From DATNPX01 sp036702975 (GTDB taxonomy: Bacteria > Cyanobacteriota > Vampirovibrionia > Obscuribacterales > Obscuribacteraceae), in NCBI GenBank assembly GCA_036702975.1, contig DATNPX010000054.1:186001-250000 (forward strand): a DNA stretch of 64,000 bases, in the 5' to 3' direction. Both the position numbers and the translations under genes were made by a program. Positions 36,132 to 44,836 of the stretch are shown here, piece by piece (the first letter of the stretch is position 1; every line of letters begins with the position of its first letter). The notes below the pieces were generated by a model. It was not told the DNA's origin. It saw nothing but the letters and a program-made list of their open reading frames with translations, and searched no databases.

Positions 36132-36800
36132 ATGCGTTTAGGTAAGGCAAATCGATTGGAGAAGTTAGGTCTGGCGCTTGGTGTCGGGCTGCTGCTTTGC
36201 CCAGCCGGTGCTTTCGCACAAGAACAGCAGATATTCCAGGACGATCGGGCCCTTATGAGAACCGATCAGCAGGAGGTTCAACAGTACCAGCAAGCCGAAC
36301 AGCAGTATCAGCAAAGTGCTGCTTCCCGCGATGAAAGTGCTATGCCTTACAGGCTATATGCTGAAAAGCGGATTCAGGCTCTGACAAAGCTTAAAGCTGC
36401 CGGAGGTTCCCCGACAAAGAGCCTGGCATCGAGCAGCAAAGAGCTATACGCCCTTCAAGCGTGGATGAAGAAGGATGACGCCACTCGGGCAGCCGAACGG
36501 GCTCACATCAAACAGCTTGACCAAGCAATTGCCAATCTTCAGGGCGATGAACAAGCTGCAATGGCTAATCTGCCAGCAGACGTCAGCGCAATGCGTGAGA
36601 CCGCGCAGCGTCAGGCAGATGACGATAAGTTCAATCACATGATGCAGATGAACTACTTTAATGAACTGCAGAGCGAAATGGGGGCTGCATCTTGGGGGCG
36701 CCCACCGACCGATGGTACGTTTAACAGCGTTGGTGGCTACGGCTTCCAGGGTGGTTACGGATATGGATTCGGCTCAGGCCGCCGTAACGTAGGATTCTAA
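36132..36800 (+). CDS. Secreted Gln-rich coiled-coil protein with Gly/Tyr-rich tail
   Basis: 222 residues from ATG 36132 with TAGGAGA about 10 bases upstream. The signal peptide ends near GAFA-QEQQ (the longer frame from 36087 would bury it). The mature protein has a Gln/Tyr-rich helical stretch (QQEVQQYQQAEQQYQQS), a central helical domain with heptad character (RAAERAHIKQLDQAIANLQ, DEQAAMANLPADVSAMRE) and a Gly/Tyr/Phe-rich end (YGFQGGYGYGFGSGRR). Similar composition to the protein at 60529-61218. Possibly a surface or envelope structural protein. Monocistronic and followed by a good terminator. Confidence 0.78.
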   Translation: MRLGKANRLEKLGLALGVGLLLCPAGAFAQEQQIFQDDRALMRTDQQEVQQYQQAEQQYQQSAASRDESAMPYRLYAEKRIQALTKLKAAGGSPTKSLASSSKELYALQAWMKKDDATRAAERAHIKQLDQAIANLQGDEQAAMANLPADVSAMRETAQRQADDDKFNHMMQMNYFNELQSEMGAASWGRPPTDGTFNSVGGYGFQGGYGYGFGSGRRNVGF

Positions 36801-36836
36801 GACGCAGGTTGTGATCTACTTAAGTTAAAAACGTTT

Positions 36837-36873
36837 GTGGCACGCCGAAAAAGGGCGTGCCACAGTTTTTTAT
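36837..36873 (+). terminator. Intrinsic terminator
   Basis: Ten-bp perfect stem GTGGCACGCC/GGCGTGCCAC with an A-rich loop, followed by AGTTTTTTAT. It lies 37 bp after the stop of the secreted coiled-coil gene and before the convergent ku gene. Confidence 0.9.
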
Positions 36874-36925
36874 ACCGAATTCGAAATTTGCAAAAGCTCT
36901 AAGCTCTAACTACTTAAGCAGAGTC

Positions 36926-37798
36926 CTAACCGGCCCGGCGCCCTTTCCGCGGCGCCTTCTTTCCTTTGTCAGCAGAGCCTTCTGCCTTCTCTTCGGTTTT
37001 ACCGACAGATTGCAGGCTGACTACCTTCTTGGTTTGCATGTTCTCGACGCTTGCCCGCAATGCTTCCATAAGGTCTGGAATGCCGCCCGCATTCGACTCT
37101 GGCTCGACTTCCGGTACGGTTAAATTGTTCGCCTTGGCGGCGATCACTTTCTCTAACGCCTCACGATAATGGTCGTGATAAGCGGATGGATTAAACGGTT
37201 GTGCCATTAGATCGATGAGACTTCCAGCCATGGCCAATTCTGCCGGTGCCAAATCAATGTTAGGCAAGGCAGTATCTTTGTGCACACGGACTTCGTCCGG
37301 ATAAAGCAGGGTGTCGAGCATGAGCGTTCCCCCAAGTGGGCGAAGCGCGCAAAGCCTCTCCTTGTTTCGCAGAGCGATCGTTCCTATGCCAATCACGTTT
37401 TTATCGGTCAAAGTTTTCATGAGAAGTGTGAACGGTCGTTGGGCTTTCGGATCGGGCTCGACGTAATAGCTGACGTCGTGATAAACCATATCGATGTCAT
37501 CTTTGGGAACGAACGCCGTCATCGTCACTGTCTGTTTGCTTGGCAGCGGCAAGGACTCCAGCTCGTCTTTCGTTATGACAACATATTGACCTTTGGCAAC
37601 TTCGTAACCTTTTTCCAGCTCACTGTATTCGACTTGGCGGTTGCACGTTTGGCAGAAGCGTTGCTGACTGATGCGCGACTTGCACGGTGCGTGCAGTTGA
37701 TTGAATGAAATGCCTTTGCTTTCCGTTGCGGAGTAAAGTTTCACAGGAATGCTGACGAGCCCGAAAGTAATGAGTCCTGACCAAACTGATGCTGCCAT
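36926..37798 (-). CDS. ku: Ku DNA end-binding protein
   Basis: 290 residues, the usual size of bacterial Ku. N terminus MAASVWSGLITFGLVSIPVKLYS is diagnostic. The central beta-barrel (GYEVAKGQYVVITKDELESL, YHDVSYYVEPDPKAQRPFTL) forms the homodimeric ring that slides on DNA ends. A Cys cluster CKSRISQQRFCQTC near residues 39-53 may bind zinc. The C-terminal tail is basic (GKKAPRKGRRAG) and in this family helps ring threading and ligase recruitment. Ku acts with LigD in non-homologous end joining; no ligD gene lies in the window. Single gene, ATG at 37798. Confidence 0.96.
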   Translation of the reverse strand: MAASVWSGLITFGLVSIPVKLYSATESKGISFNQLHAPCKSRISQQRFCQTCNRQVEYSELEKGYEVAKGQYVVITKDELESLPLPSKQTVTMTAFVPKDDIDMVYHDVSYYVEPDPKAQRPFTLLMKTLTDKNVIGIGTIALRNKERLCALRPLGGTLMLDTLLYPDEVRVHKDTALPNIDLAPAELAMAGSLIDLMAQPFNPSAYHDHYREALEKVIAAKANNLTVPEVEPESNAGGIPDLMEALRASVENMQTKKVVSLQSVGKTEEKAEGSADKGKKAPRKGRRAG

Positions 37799-38051
37799 GA
37801 TTTCTCCAACAAAGAATAAGGAATGGGGAATGGCGAGTTTACGACACTATTGCATATACATTTTACCCTTCAACAGTATAAACATTCACGACAGTGCATG
37901 GCTGCCAGACATACGTCGGTAACGATCGCCTGATAATATGGGCGTATCAGTTAGAGTTCACGTGAAAAACTTGCCAGTCTTGAGAGAGATTTTGCACCAC
38001 AAGCGGTGCTATAAAAATATAGGCCGCAAGCCAGTTTGGAGGTAAAAAGTC

Positions 38052-38843
38052 ATGACATCGAACGTCGCATCACAACAGGACCAACAGAAGCAAACCGCGT
38101 CGATTAAAGACAGAGTCTCAGCTGAAGAGTGGCAAGTTCGTGTCGATCTTGCTGCGGCTTACCGCTTGACTGCATATTTTGGCTGGGACGATCTCGTATT
38201 CACACACATCTCAGCTCGAGTTCCTGGCACCGATCATCATTTTCTGATCAATCCTTTTGGTTTGATGTTTGATGAAATTACTGCCTCTAGTTTGGTCAAG
38301 ATAGACTTGGAAGGAAATCAAATCGAGCCGTCGCCCTTTATGGTTAATAAGGCAGGCTTTACGATTCACAGTGCTGTTCATGCAGGACGCGAGGATGCTC
38401 ATTGTGTATTTCACCTGCACACCGTGGCCGGTACCGCTGTCTCCAGTCTTGAAGCCGGACTGCTTCCGATAAATCAGACTGCCATGATTCTCAATGGCGA
38501 GATCGCTTATCACGACTACGAGGGTATAGCCTTCAATCACGACGAGCGCCCCAGACTCGTAGCCGACCTTGGTACTAAGAGTGCAATGATGCTGCGCAAT
38601 CACGGAACGTTGACTGTCGGTGGCACCGTTGCTGGTGCGTTCATGACAATGTACTTTCTAGAGCGCGCGTGTGAGATTCAGGTTGCTGCTACTAGTGGTG
38701 GCATGAAAGTTTTGACACCAAAGAAGGAAGTGCAAGACCTCGTGGCGCAGCAAGCAAAGATGGAACGCGCTGGTGCCGAACGACTGGTTTGGCCCGCATT
38801 GATCAGACTTCTGGACAAAAAGCTTCCCGGCTATAAAGACTAA
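38052..38843 (+). CDS. Class II aldolase/adducin-family protein
   Basis: 263 residues. Aldolase_II domain: WDDLVFTHISARVPG, LINPFGLMFDEITASSLVKID, zinc ligands in CVFHLHTVAGTAVSS and MLRNHGTLTVGGTVAGAF, and EIAYHDYEGIAF. Related proteins are fuculose- or ribulose-phosphate aldolases, but many members, including adducin-like ones, lack aldolase activity. Substrate unknown. ATG 38052 preceded by GGAGG 7 bases upstream (TTGGAGGTAAAAAGTC). The leader holds a small inverted repeat GCACC-N6-GGTGC at 37994-38009 just before TATAAA, a possible operator-promoter. Confidence 0.9.
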   Translation: MTSNVASQQDQQKQTASIKDRVSAEEWQVRVDLAAAYRLTAYFGWDDLVFTHISARVPGTDHHFLINPFGLMFDEITASSLVKIDLEGNQIEPSPFMVNKAGFTIHSAVHAGREDAHCVFHLHTVAGTAVSSLEAGLLPINQTAMILNGEIAYHDYEGIAFNHDERPRLVADLGTKSAMMLRNHGTLTVGGTVAGAFMTMYFLERACEIQVAATSGGMKVLTPKKEVQDLVAQQAKMERAGAERLVWPALIRLLDKKLPGYKD

Positions 38844-39139
38844 CTCTGCCGCAAAACGTTGCGCAGAATACCGGCAGAATCAGAGCAAAATAGAACGATC
38901 TCTCACGAAGACAAAAGCGTGTGATTTTGATGCGTCGCGAATTCTGAACTGAAAATAACCAACGTCGAATCCAGTTTGCTATCGCATCCGGTATTACCGA
39001 CTATGTCATGTATATCAAATCGGATGGCTCGGAACGTGGCGCTGCATCGACATTCCAGGCTTTAACACATAACATAACATTGCTTACGACAGTTGCAACG
39101 GGCGGCTGAAGTTGAAGCGTGCCGAGGCAAAACTAACAG
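38844..39139 (+). other. Intergenic region
   Basis: About 296 bp. It contains a 33-codon plus-strand frame at 39008-39109 with protein-like sequence (YIKSDGSERGAASTFQALTH) but no ribosome site, so probably a relic or chance. No terminator recognised after the aldolase gene. Confidence 0.3.
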
Positions 39140-39688
39140 ATGGCGGTAATTCTACGCACCACTGGTAATGTCGTCTACACTGACTATGGACGTCAATGTC
39201 CGGTCCCGTTCAAGACCTCGGAGACTAGAGAAGTCGAAGAGATATTTTGCGGCTTGCCGCCTGGCATAGAGCCGTTCCTCTGGTCTGCAGGAAGTGAGTA
39301 TTTCCGTCGTGGTTCTTGCTCTCCTTCGAGACAAGCAGAAGCAATTTTTACCCTCGGTCACTATTTGTTCTATGGTGATCCCAGCAAAGATATACTTGCT
39401 CTAGGCTTTGGATATGAAGCAGAGCGTGAGTGGGTCATCGAACATATATTGATCGATGAAAACACGACCACAAACAAAGCTAAATCGTGGAGCCAGCGCG
39501 CATCGCGTTGTGTTCCTGTAATGCTTGACAGCACAGAGACATTGAGACTCCGTTCAAGTGTTGTTGCCTTGAAATCATTTTTGTTTACAGCGCCGACTCG
39601 CAATGATGCGATGCAGTTGGAGACGATCATCGACCAGGTATGTGATGAACTCCTCATCAGAACGCTTGGACCGCTAGCCGAGCAATAA
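39140..39688 (+). CDS. Hypothetical protein upstream of SRAP gene
   Basis: 182 residues, no signal peptide. Start ATG MAVILRTTGNVVYTDYGRQ. The middle has an aromatic-rich block (GIEPFLWSAGSEYFRRGSC, FTLGHYLFYGDPSKDILALG) and the C terminus is helical (NDAMQLETIIDQVCDELLIR). I do not recognise the family. It ends 8 bp before the SRAP gene on the same strand, so an operon with SRAP and the S4 protein is likely. Confidence 0.7.
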   Translation: MAVILRTTGNVVYTDYGRQCPVPFKTSETREVEEIFCGLPPGIEPFLWSAGSEYFRRGSCSPSRQAEAIFTLGHYLFYGDPSKDILALGFGYEAEREWVIEHILIDENTTTNKAKSWSQRASRCVPVMLDSTETLRLRSSVVALKSFLFTAPTRNDAMQLETIIDQVCDELLIRTLGPLAEQ

Positions 39689-39696
39689 TCTGTCCA

Positions 39697-40494
39697 ATGT
39701 GCGGACGCTACACGATCGCGCATAATGTCGAGGAGATTCTCGACCGGTTTGAGGCAATCTTAAGTGCCGCCAGTGGCATCGATTCTGATTCCTCGACTGA
39801 TCAAGACGATAATCCTCCGCTGCCTGCGCGAGCAAATTACAACGTTGCACCAACTGTGGCTGTGCCGATTATTTTGCGTCCGAAGTTAGAAGATGGTGGA
39901 CTTGGTGCTAGAACTTTGCTGGCAGCCAAATGGGGCTTATTGCCATCATGGATTAAGGACATTAAAAAGACAAAGCCTTTCATTAATGCTCGCGCAGAAA
40001 CCTTGCTCGAATCTCGAATGTTCAAGAGTCCTTACAAGAAGCACCGCTGCATAATTCCCGCCGACAGTTTTTACGAATGGCAGCGAACCGAAGACTCAAA
40101 GGTGCCTATGCGCATTCTAATGAAAGATCGCGGACTTTTCGGATTTGCAGGAATATGGGAGGAATGGCGCGGACCGGAAAACGAAAAGATTCGCAGCTGT
40201 TCAATCATAACCGTGGCTGCAAACAAGCTTGTGCAGCCGGTGCACGACCGCATGCCCGCGATTCTTCCGCGTGAGTACGAGTCACTCTGGTTGGATACGA
40301 CAAAATTCGATCCTGAGGAGTTGGCGAAAATTCTCGCTCCTTACCCGGAGGAGCTCATGGAACTATATCCAGTTTCAAATTTGGTCAATTCAGTCAAAAA
40401 TAATTCGCCGGAGCTGATTGTCCCAAGAGACGCTTCGGCTGGAGATGCACAGGAGCAAGCATGTCAGACTCAACTTCAGATTCCATTCAACTAG
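39697..40494 (+). CDS. yedK: SRAP-family abasic-site DNA-crosslink protein (YedK/HMCES)
   Basis: 265 residues. Catalytic Cys2 directly after Met (MCGRYTI), Asn98 in INARAET, Glu127 in SFYEW and His183 in PVHDRMPAIL: the complete active-site set of the family. SRAP proteins bind single-stranded DNA and form a thiazolidine link with abasic sites, protecting them during replication. An insertion of about 25 acidic residues after position 28 (SDSSTDQDDNPP) is longer than in E. coli. Preceded by an 8-bp gap and overlapped at its 3' end by the S4 gene (34 bp overlap, different frame), which implies one operon. Confidence 0.96.
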   Translation: MCGRYTIAHNVEEILDRFEAILSAASGIDSDSSTDQDDNPPLPARANYNVAPTVAVPIILRPKLEDGGLGARTLLAAKWGLLPSWIKDIKKTKPFINARAETLLESRMFKSPYKKHRCIIPADSFYEWQRTEDSKVPMRILMKDRGLFGFAGIWEEWRGPENEKIRSCSIITVAANKLVQPVHDRMPAILPREYESLWLDTTKFDPEELAKILAPYPEELMELYPVSNLVNSVKNNSPELIVPRDASAGDAQEQACQTQLQIPFN

Positions 40495-40670
40495 ATCAAT
40501 TCTTGAAGTTGCAAAATGTCGTCGCATCCGGTGGTGAGGCGAAACATTTGATTCAAGGTGGTGACGTCAAAGTTAACGGTGAAATTGAGACTAGACGCGG
40601 GCGGAAGCTCAAGGAAGGCGATAAAGTTTCAGTAGCAGGAGAAGAATTCGTAGTCGAACGGTTTCCTTAA
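40461..40670 (+). CDS. Small S4-domain RNA-binding protein (YbcJ/RlbA type)
   Basis: 69 residues that are nearly all S4 domain: IQLDQFLKLQNVVASGGEAK, LIQGGDVKVNGEIETRRGRKL and GDKVSVAGEEFVVE. Same length and order as E. coli YbcJ, a putative RNA-binding protein linked to ribosome or tRNA metabolism. ATG 40461 lies inside the end of the SRAP gene with GGAGCAAGC just before. The 34-bp overlap suggests translational coupling. Confidence 0.92.
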   Translation: MSDSTSDSIQLDQFLKLQNVVASGGEAKHLIQGGDVKVNGEIETRRGRKLKEGDKVSVAGEEFVVERFP

Positions 40671-40734
40671 AGCGAAAGTTCTCGCTGTCCTATTAATTGA
40701 TTGATTGGTTGTTGATTGGCTGCGGCAAAAATTC

Positions 40735-40779
40735 CAAGAAAAGAAACGAGCCTCCCAGTTTTTTTGCTGGGAGTGCTCG
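40735..40779 (-). terminator. Intrinsic terminator for the small secreted protein gene
   Basis: On the minus strand, stem CGAGC-A-CTCCCAG / CTGGGAG-GCTCG (40747-40758 with 40767-40779) with an A-rich loop, followed by TTTCTTTTCTT. It lies 50 bp after the stop of the gene at 40831-41097 and may also stop plus-strand transcripts from the S4 gene. Confidence 0.85.
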
Positions 40780-40830
40780 CCCCTAAACCTGGTTAGTTCT
40801 TAAGCTTCCACTAATTCACAGTTCAATCTC

Positions 40831-41097
40831 TTAAAGAACATGGATGAAAGGAAGGCTCAGTAAGTGGTGCTTTTTGCGTTTGTCCACAATTGTGGTCTTC
40901 TCTTCAGTCGGTGCAACATAGACTGGCTGGTCTTTGACGACTGTTGTTGACGTTGTTGACGGCACGCTTTCCTGCACGGTTGTCTGTGTCACAGAAGACG
41001 GACCGGATTCCATAACTACGGAATCTGCCAAAGCAGCGGTCGGCAATACTGCGGCCAAACTCAATGCACTCGCGGTTACAAACAATGCTAGCTTCAT
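40831..41097 (-). CDS. Small secreted hypothetical protein
   Basis: 88 residues from ATG 41097 (GGAGG 5 bases upstream; a longer frame to 41199 has no such support). Signal peptide KLALFVTASALSLAAVLPTA, cleavage near ALA-DS. The mature part is Ser/Thr/Val rich (SSVTQTTVQESVPSTTSTTV), followed by a basic end DKRKKHHLLSLPFIHVL. Possibly extended and repeat-like, cell-surface linked. No family known. Followed by a strong terminator, which supports a true transcript. Confidence 0.75.
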   Translation of the reverse strand: MKLALFVTASALSLAAVLPTAALADSVVMESGPSSVTQTTVQESVPSTTSTTVVKDQPVYVAPTEEKTTIVDKRKKHHLLSLPFIHVL

Positions 41098-41248
41098 GGG
41101 GTCCTCCACAACATTCATATCGAATAGATTTTGTACACACTGGCATTGAGACGCGATCGTTTTTCTTAGGTTCCGAAGACTAACATCGACCCTAACCATT
41201 GGTAGTGCTCTGGTTTAAGAAAGCAAGTGTGATGTGTTCGAAGTTGAA

Positions 41249-43267
41249 CTAGGTGCTGCTCAGAGCAGGAGCGAAATTTTCAATCTCGATCTCCTCGAGC
41301 TCGTCAGCAGGGGGAATGCCGAACATCCGGGCATAAAACAGGTATTCGGCATCTAGCGTACGTTTTATGTTTTCTGCACGGCGAAATCCATGTCCTTCGC
41401 CTTCATATGATATGTAACAAAAGGGGATCTTTTTCTTACGCAGGGCTTCGACCATCGATTCAGTCTGCGTTGGTGGCACTACCTTATCGTCTAACCCCTG
41501 GAAGAATATAACAGGGCGCGCAAGCTTATCGACATTGTTGATTGGTGAGCGATTCTGATACACAGGCTTGTAAGCGGGATAGGGACCAACGATACGGTCC
41601 AGGTAACGCGATTCAAACTTATGTGTATCCTGAGCAAGACTTTCTAGATCGCTTACACCGAAATGGCTAGCGCCCGTTGCAAACACATTAGTGAATGTAA
41701 GCGCACACAATGCGGTGAAACCACCCGAACTTCCACCCGTGATGGTCATTCGCTTTGGATCAACCCAACCTTGAGTGGCAGCGAATTTCGCTGCGTTCTG
41801 GCAGTCCTCTAGATCGACTAATCCCCAGTTGAGGGTGAGCCTTTGCCGATACTGTCTGCCATAATTCGAGCTGCCTGCGTAGTTGACGTCCATGTACGCG
41901 AATCCGCGGCTGGTCCAATATTGTACGCCAGGATTCAGGGCACTACCAGCGGCGCCAGTCGGACCTCCATGAACGTGAAGAACTAGTGGTGGCATTTCAC
42001 CTTCCGGCGCCACATAATCAGCGTTTGTAGGCGGGTAAAAATATGCGTTAGCGATCAGATTGCGCTCAGATGGAAACTCAATGGCCTGCGGAATCGAGAT
42101 GTATTTTTCGTCAATCTGTCTCTCAGAGGAAGATTTGACAATGCTGGTTTGGTGACTGTTCAGGTCAAGTTCGACCACTGCCGCTTCTTGCTTAGGTGAT
42201 GCCGCGATCATTGCCAACTTGCTTCCATTTGTTGAAAGGTAGTGGATTTCAGTGAATGTTGTCTTTATCTCCTCAACGATATTTCGCTTTGCGTTGAAAT
42301 TGGCCTCAATGTCAGTTGAGATTAATCTCCAACCACCATTTTGGAAGGACGTCACCACCAATGTGTGATCGTTGATAAAGCAATAGTTTTTGGCGCCGAA
42401 AACCCATTGCGGCGTGACAAAATCGCTTTCCATCTCGAGCACCGCTACCGGATTTAAATTCTTGGTCGGATTTGGCAGAGCATAGAGATTCCACCAACCG
42501 AGACGGTCTGAAATAAAGAATAAGTCTCCTTTGCCGGACCAAACCGGCTGAACAACAGATTCGTCATCTGTGCCTGCAATCTTGCGATGTTTCGAGAGCG
42601 TGCCGTCTGTTCCAATCTCTGCCATCCATAACGCTGTGCCATCCCAGGGCATGTTGGGGTGATCCCACGAGATCCACGCGAGGAGCGTACCGTCGGGACT
42701 CACTCGAGGGCTTGAATAAAAATCATTGCCAGAAACCAGCGTTTGCATGCGCTGAGATGCTGAGGTTTCGCCGTCGCGCGCAATAGGAACGGTATTAATG
42801 GTAGTTGTCGGCTGCTTTGTTGGATCGGAGTGATCTTCGGTCACTAGAATGAGACGGTTTCTTTTGACGTCGAGTTCGAAGTCCGCAAACAGATATTCAC
42901 CTTCAGGAGTCAACGCTATTCTTCGCGCGCTTGCTGTTGCGTTTGGATCAGGATTGATCTGATACACGACTTGATCCGAATAGTTACTGCAGAAGATTTT
43001 TCCACTTCTTGCTAAATATGGTGCACCACCGTATTCGTTGACTGAGTTTCTGACGTTGAATCCTTTGGGAGAGACGTCGGCGATCTCGCCGTTTTTGCTT
43101 TTGCGAACCAGTGCCTGCTTGCCGCCGTCGGTCGGCCGTCCCTCCAACCAGTAGAGGTCGTCCCCGTCGAAGGTCGGTTCACTAATTCTCAATGTGCCGG
43201 AGGCGATGTCGGCAGCTTTAAATGGTGATTTCCATGAGCCGTACGGAGCAACCTTGCGTTCACACAT
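41249..43267 (-). CDS. S9-family prolyl-oligopeptidase-like serine peptidase
   Basis: 672 residues with no signal peptide. N-terminal beta-propeller about 1-400 (repeats such as RVSPDGTLLAWISWDHPNMP and KGDLFFISDRLGWWNLYALP). C-terminal alpha/beta-hydrolase: PLVLHVHGGPTG, nucleophile Ser513 in ITGGSSGGFTALCAL, acid Asp in FFQGLDDKVVPP and His in YEGEGHGFRRAEN. Closest pattern is the S9C acylaminoacyl-peptidase/dipeptidyl-peptidase group. Cytosolic oligopeptide breakdown is likely. ATG at 43267 preceded by AAGGAAAGC. Divergent from the RluE-like gene (33 bp apart). Confidence 0.94.
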   Translation of the reverse strand: MCERKVAPYGSWKSPFKAADIASGTLRISEPTFDGDDLYWLEGRPTDGGKQALVRKSKNGEIADVSPKGFNVRNSVNEYGGAPYLARSGKIFCSNYSDQVVYQINPDPNATASARRIALTPEGEYLFADFELDVKRNRLILVTEDHSDPTKQPTTTINTVPIARDGETSASQRMQTLVSGNDFYSSPRVSPDGTLLAWISWDHPNMPWDGTALWMAEIGTDGTLSKHRKIAGTDDESVVQPVWSGKGDLFFISDRLGWWNLYALPNPTKNLNPVAVLEMESDFVTPQWVFGAKNYCFINDHTLVVTSFQNGGWRLISTDIEANFNAKRNIVEEIKTTFTEIHYLSTNGSKLAMIAASPKQEAAVVELDLNSHQTSIVKSSSERQIDEKYISIPQAIEFPSERNLIANAYFYPPTNADYVAPEGEMPPLVLHVHGGPTGAAGSALNPGVQYWTSRGFAYMDVNYAGSSNYGRQYRQRLTLNWGLVDLEDCQNAAKFAATQGWVDPKRMTITGGSSGGFTALCALTFTNVFATGASHFGVSDLESLAQDTHKFESRYLDRIVGPYPAYKPVYQNRSPINNVDKLARPVIFFQGLDDKVVPPTQTESMVEALRKKKIPFCYISYEGEGHGFRRAENIKRTLDAEYLFYARMFGIPPADELEEIEIENFAPALSST

Positions 43268-43300
43268 TTTGCTTTCCTTATATGATATGCCTTTGTCCGT

Positions 43301-44044
43301 GTGCCTGTGGTTTTAGAACTGCCCTTTGAAGTTTACATTTTAGACGAACCTAGTCGAATTTTGCCATCGACGGGGGCTTTATCGGTGCCAAGAGCTGGCG
43401 CGGACGGTATTATGAGGATGGTTGAACAGTTGAGATCCATGAGCAGGCAATTCTTTCCGGCTAAGGGCAGGACATACATAGCCTTTAATAAACCCTATGC
43501 TGTCTTGTCGCAGTTCTCGGTACCTGAGAACAGTGCAAAAGATACGCTCGCTAAATTCGCCTTCCTTGCGGATGTTTATCCTGTCGGCCGCTTGGACTAT
43601 GACAGCGAAGGACTGCTCATTTTGAGCGATGATGGAAGGCTCAACAAAGCGTTGCTTGCTCCCGAATGTGGGCATAGGCGTACCTATTTGGTTCAAGTTG
43701 AAAATATTCCCGATGCAAGTGCGCTCAGGCAGCTCGAACGAGGTGTGTTAATTGAGGGAAAGAGAACGAAGCCTGCTCGAGTCCAATATCTCGAAACAGC
43801 ACCGGCGATGCCACCGCGACCGGTGCCCGTTCGCGAACGCAAGCACATACCGACGGCTTGGATAGCTCTCACTTTGACGGAAGGCAGAAATCGGCAGGTG
43901 CGAAAAATGACTGCAGCGGTAGGATGTCCGACCTTGCGGTTGGTGAGAGTTTCAATTGGCACTCTATCGCTTTTTGAATTGAGCTTGCAGCCCGGCGAAT
44001 GGCGTGAGCTTTCGAATGATGAAGTTGCGCAGCTATTCGCTTAA
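43301..44044 (+). CDS. rluE: RluE-like 23S rRNA pseudouridine synthase
   Basis: 247 residues from the GTG at 43301. Conserved sequence begins near residue 55 (KGRTYIAFNKPYAVLSQFSV), so internal ATGs at 43412 or 43439 may be the true start. Catalytic Asp in PVGRLDYDSEGLLILSDDG, then YLVQVENIP, RERKHIPTAWIALTLTEGRN and RQVRKMTAAVGCPTLRLVR, which match E. coli RluE (U2457 of 23S rRNA) without an S4 domain. Modifies the peptidyl-transferase region. Divergent from the S9 peptidase gene. Confidence 0.9.
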   Translation: MPVVLELPFEVYILDEPSRILPSTGALSVPRAGADGIMRMVEQLRSMSRQFFPAKGRTYIAFNKPYAVLSQFSVPENSAKDTLAKFAFLADVYPVGRLDYDSEGLLILSDDGRLNKALLAPECGHRRTYLVQVENIPDASALRQLERGVLIEGKRTKPARVQYLETAPAMPPRPVPVRERKHIPTAWIALTLTEGRNRQVRKMTAAVGCPTLRLVRVSIGTLSLFELSLQPGEWRELSNDEVAQLFA

Positions 44045-44164
44045 TTTTCGAAACGAGGCATTGCCGTAGCATTCCTCTGGTTTACCCCAGATTTAAAGAT
44101 GGGCAGCCGGGCATATGAGGCATAACATACTAGAAACTGGAATTAGGTTGCATGAGGTACGAGT

Positions 44165-44809
44165 TTGTTTGGCAGTCCACCTCCAGAGATTCCTGAGAAT
44201 CTAGCCGCGAGAGATTATTTCGCGCTAGGAACTTGGTATGAGGAGTTGCGACAGAGGACGCTTGCGAGAAGAGCTTACGAAAGGGTGATTGAACTTGCTC
44301 CCGGTGACGCTCAAGCTCTTGAAGCAAAGCGGATCATTGAATCGCGCTTGAACTCGCTCGAGGTTCCTCAATCGGTTGTCGATTCACTGTTCAAAGCTGA
44401 GTTGCAGATCGCGTTTCGTCCTGCCCAATCAAAAGACCTTGTAGAGAAGGTTCTACAAGATTATCCCATGTATGATCTCGCGCACAGGTTGTTGGCCCAA
44501 CTGCATCTTGCTGCAGGAACAACCCAGGAGTGCTTGAAGGAAACGGAAACGGCTCTTTCCATCAATCCTAATAACATTGAGGCTTTGATCTTAATGGCCA
44601 GAGTTCAAGCCGTTGAATTCAACTATGCGATAGCCTTTGACTACGTTCGGAGGGCACTTGCATTGTCGCCGGAGAACGAAGAACTGCGACTCTTGAGACG
44701 ATCAATTGAATCGTTGATGGCGGTTGAAGACGAAATTTGTCCGGTTGAGGAGCAGGTGAATGTACTTTATAAGCGTCTCAGAGGTTTGACCTCGAAGACT
44801 TCCAATTAG
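44165..44809 (+). CDS. TPR protein
   Basis: 214 residues, TTG start with GAGG 7 bases upstream. Three or four TPR-like repeats: YFALGTWYEELRQRTLARRA, AHRLLAQLHLAAGTTQECLK, LILMARVQAVEFNYAIAFDY. No signal peptide. Precedes the large TPR gene by 27 bp, so they are probably co-transcribed and may interact. Confidence 0.75.
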   Translation: MFGSPPPEIPENLAARDYFALGTWYEELRQRTLARRAYERVIELAPGDAQALEAKRIIESRLNSLEVPQSVVDSLFKAELQIAFRPAQSKDLVEKVLQDYPMYDLAHRLLAQLHLAAGTTQECLKETETALSINPNNIEALILMARVQAVEFNYAIAFDYVRRALALSPENEELRLLRRSIESLMAVEDEICPVEEQVNVLYKRLRGLTSKTSN

Positions 44810-44836
44810 CAACTGAAGCCTCACCCAGGAGCGCAA

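Noticed and set aside
39008..39109. 33-codon plus-strand frame with protein-like sequence
   Set aside because: No ribosome site, in-frame stop shortly upstream and very short; chance or relic.
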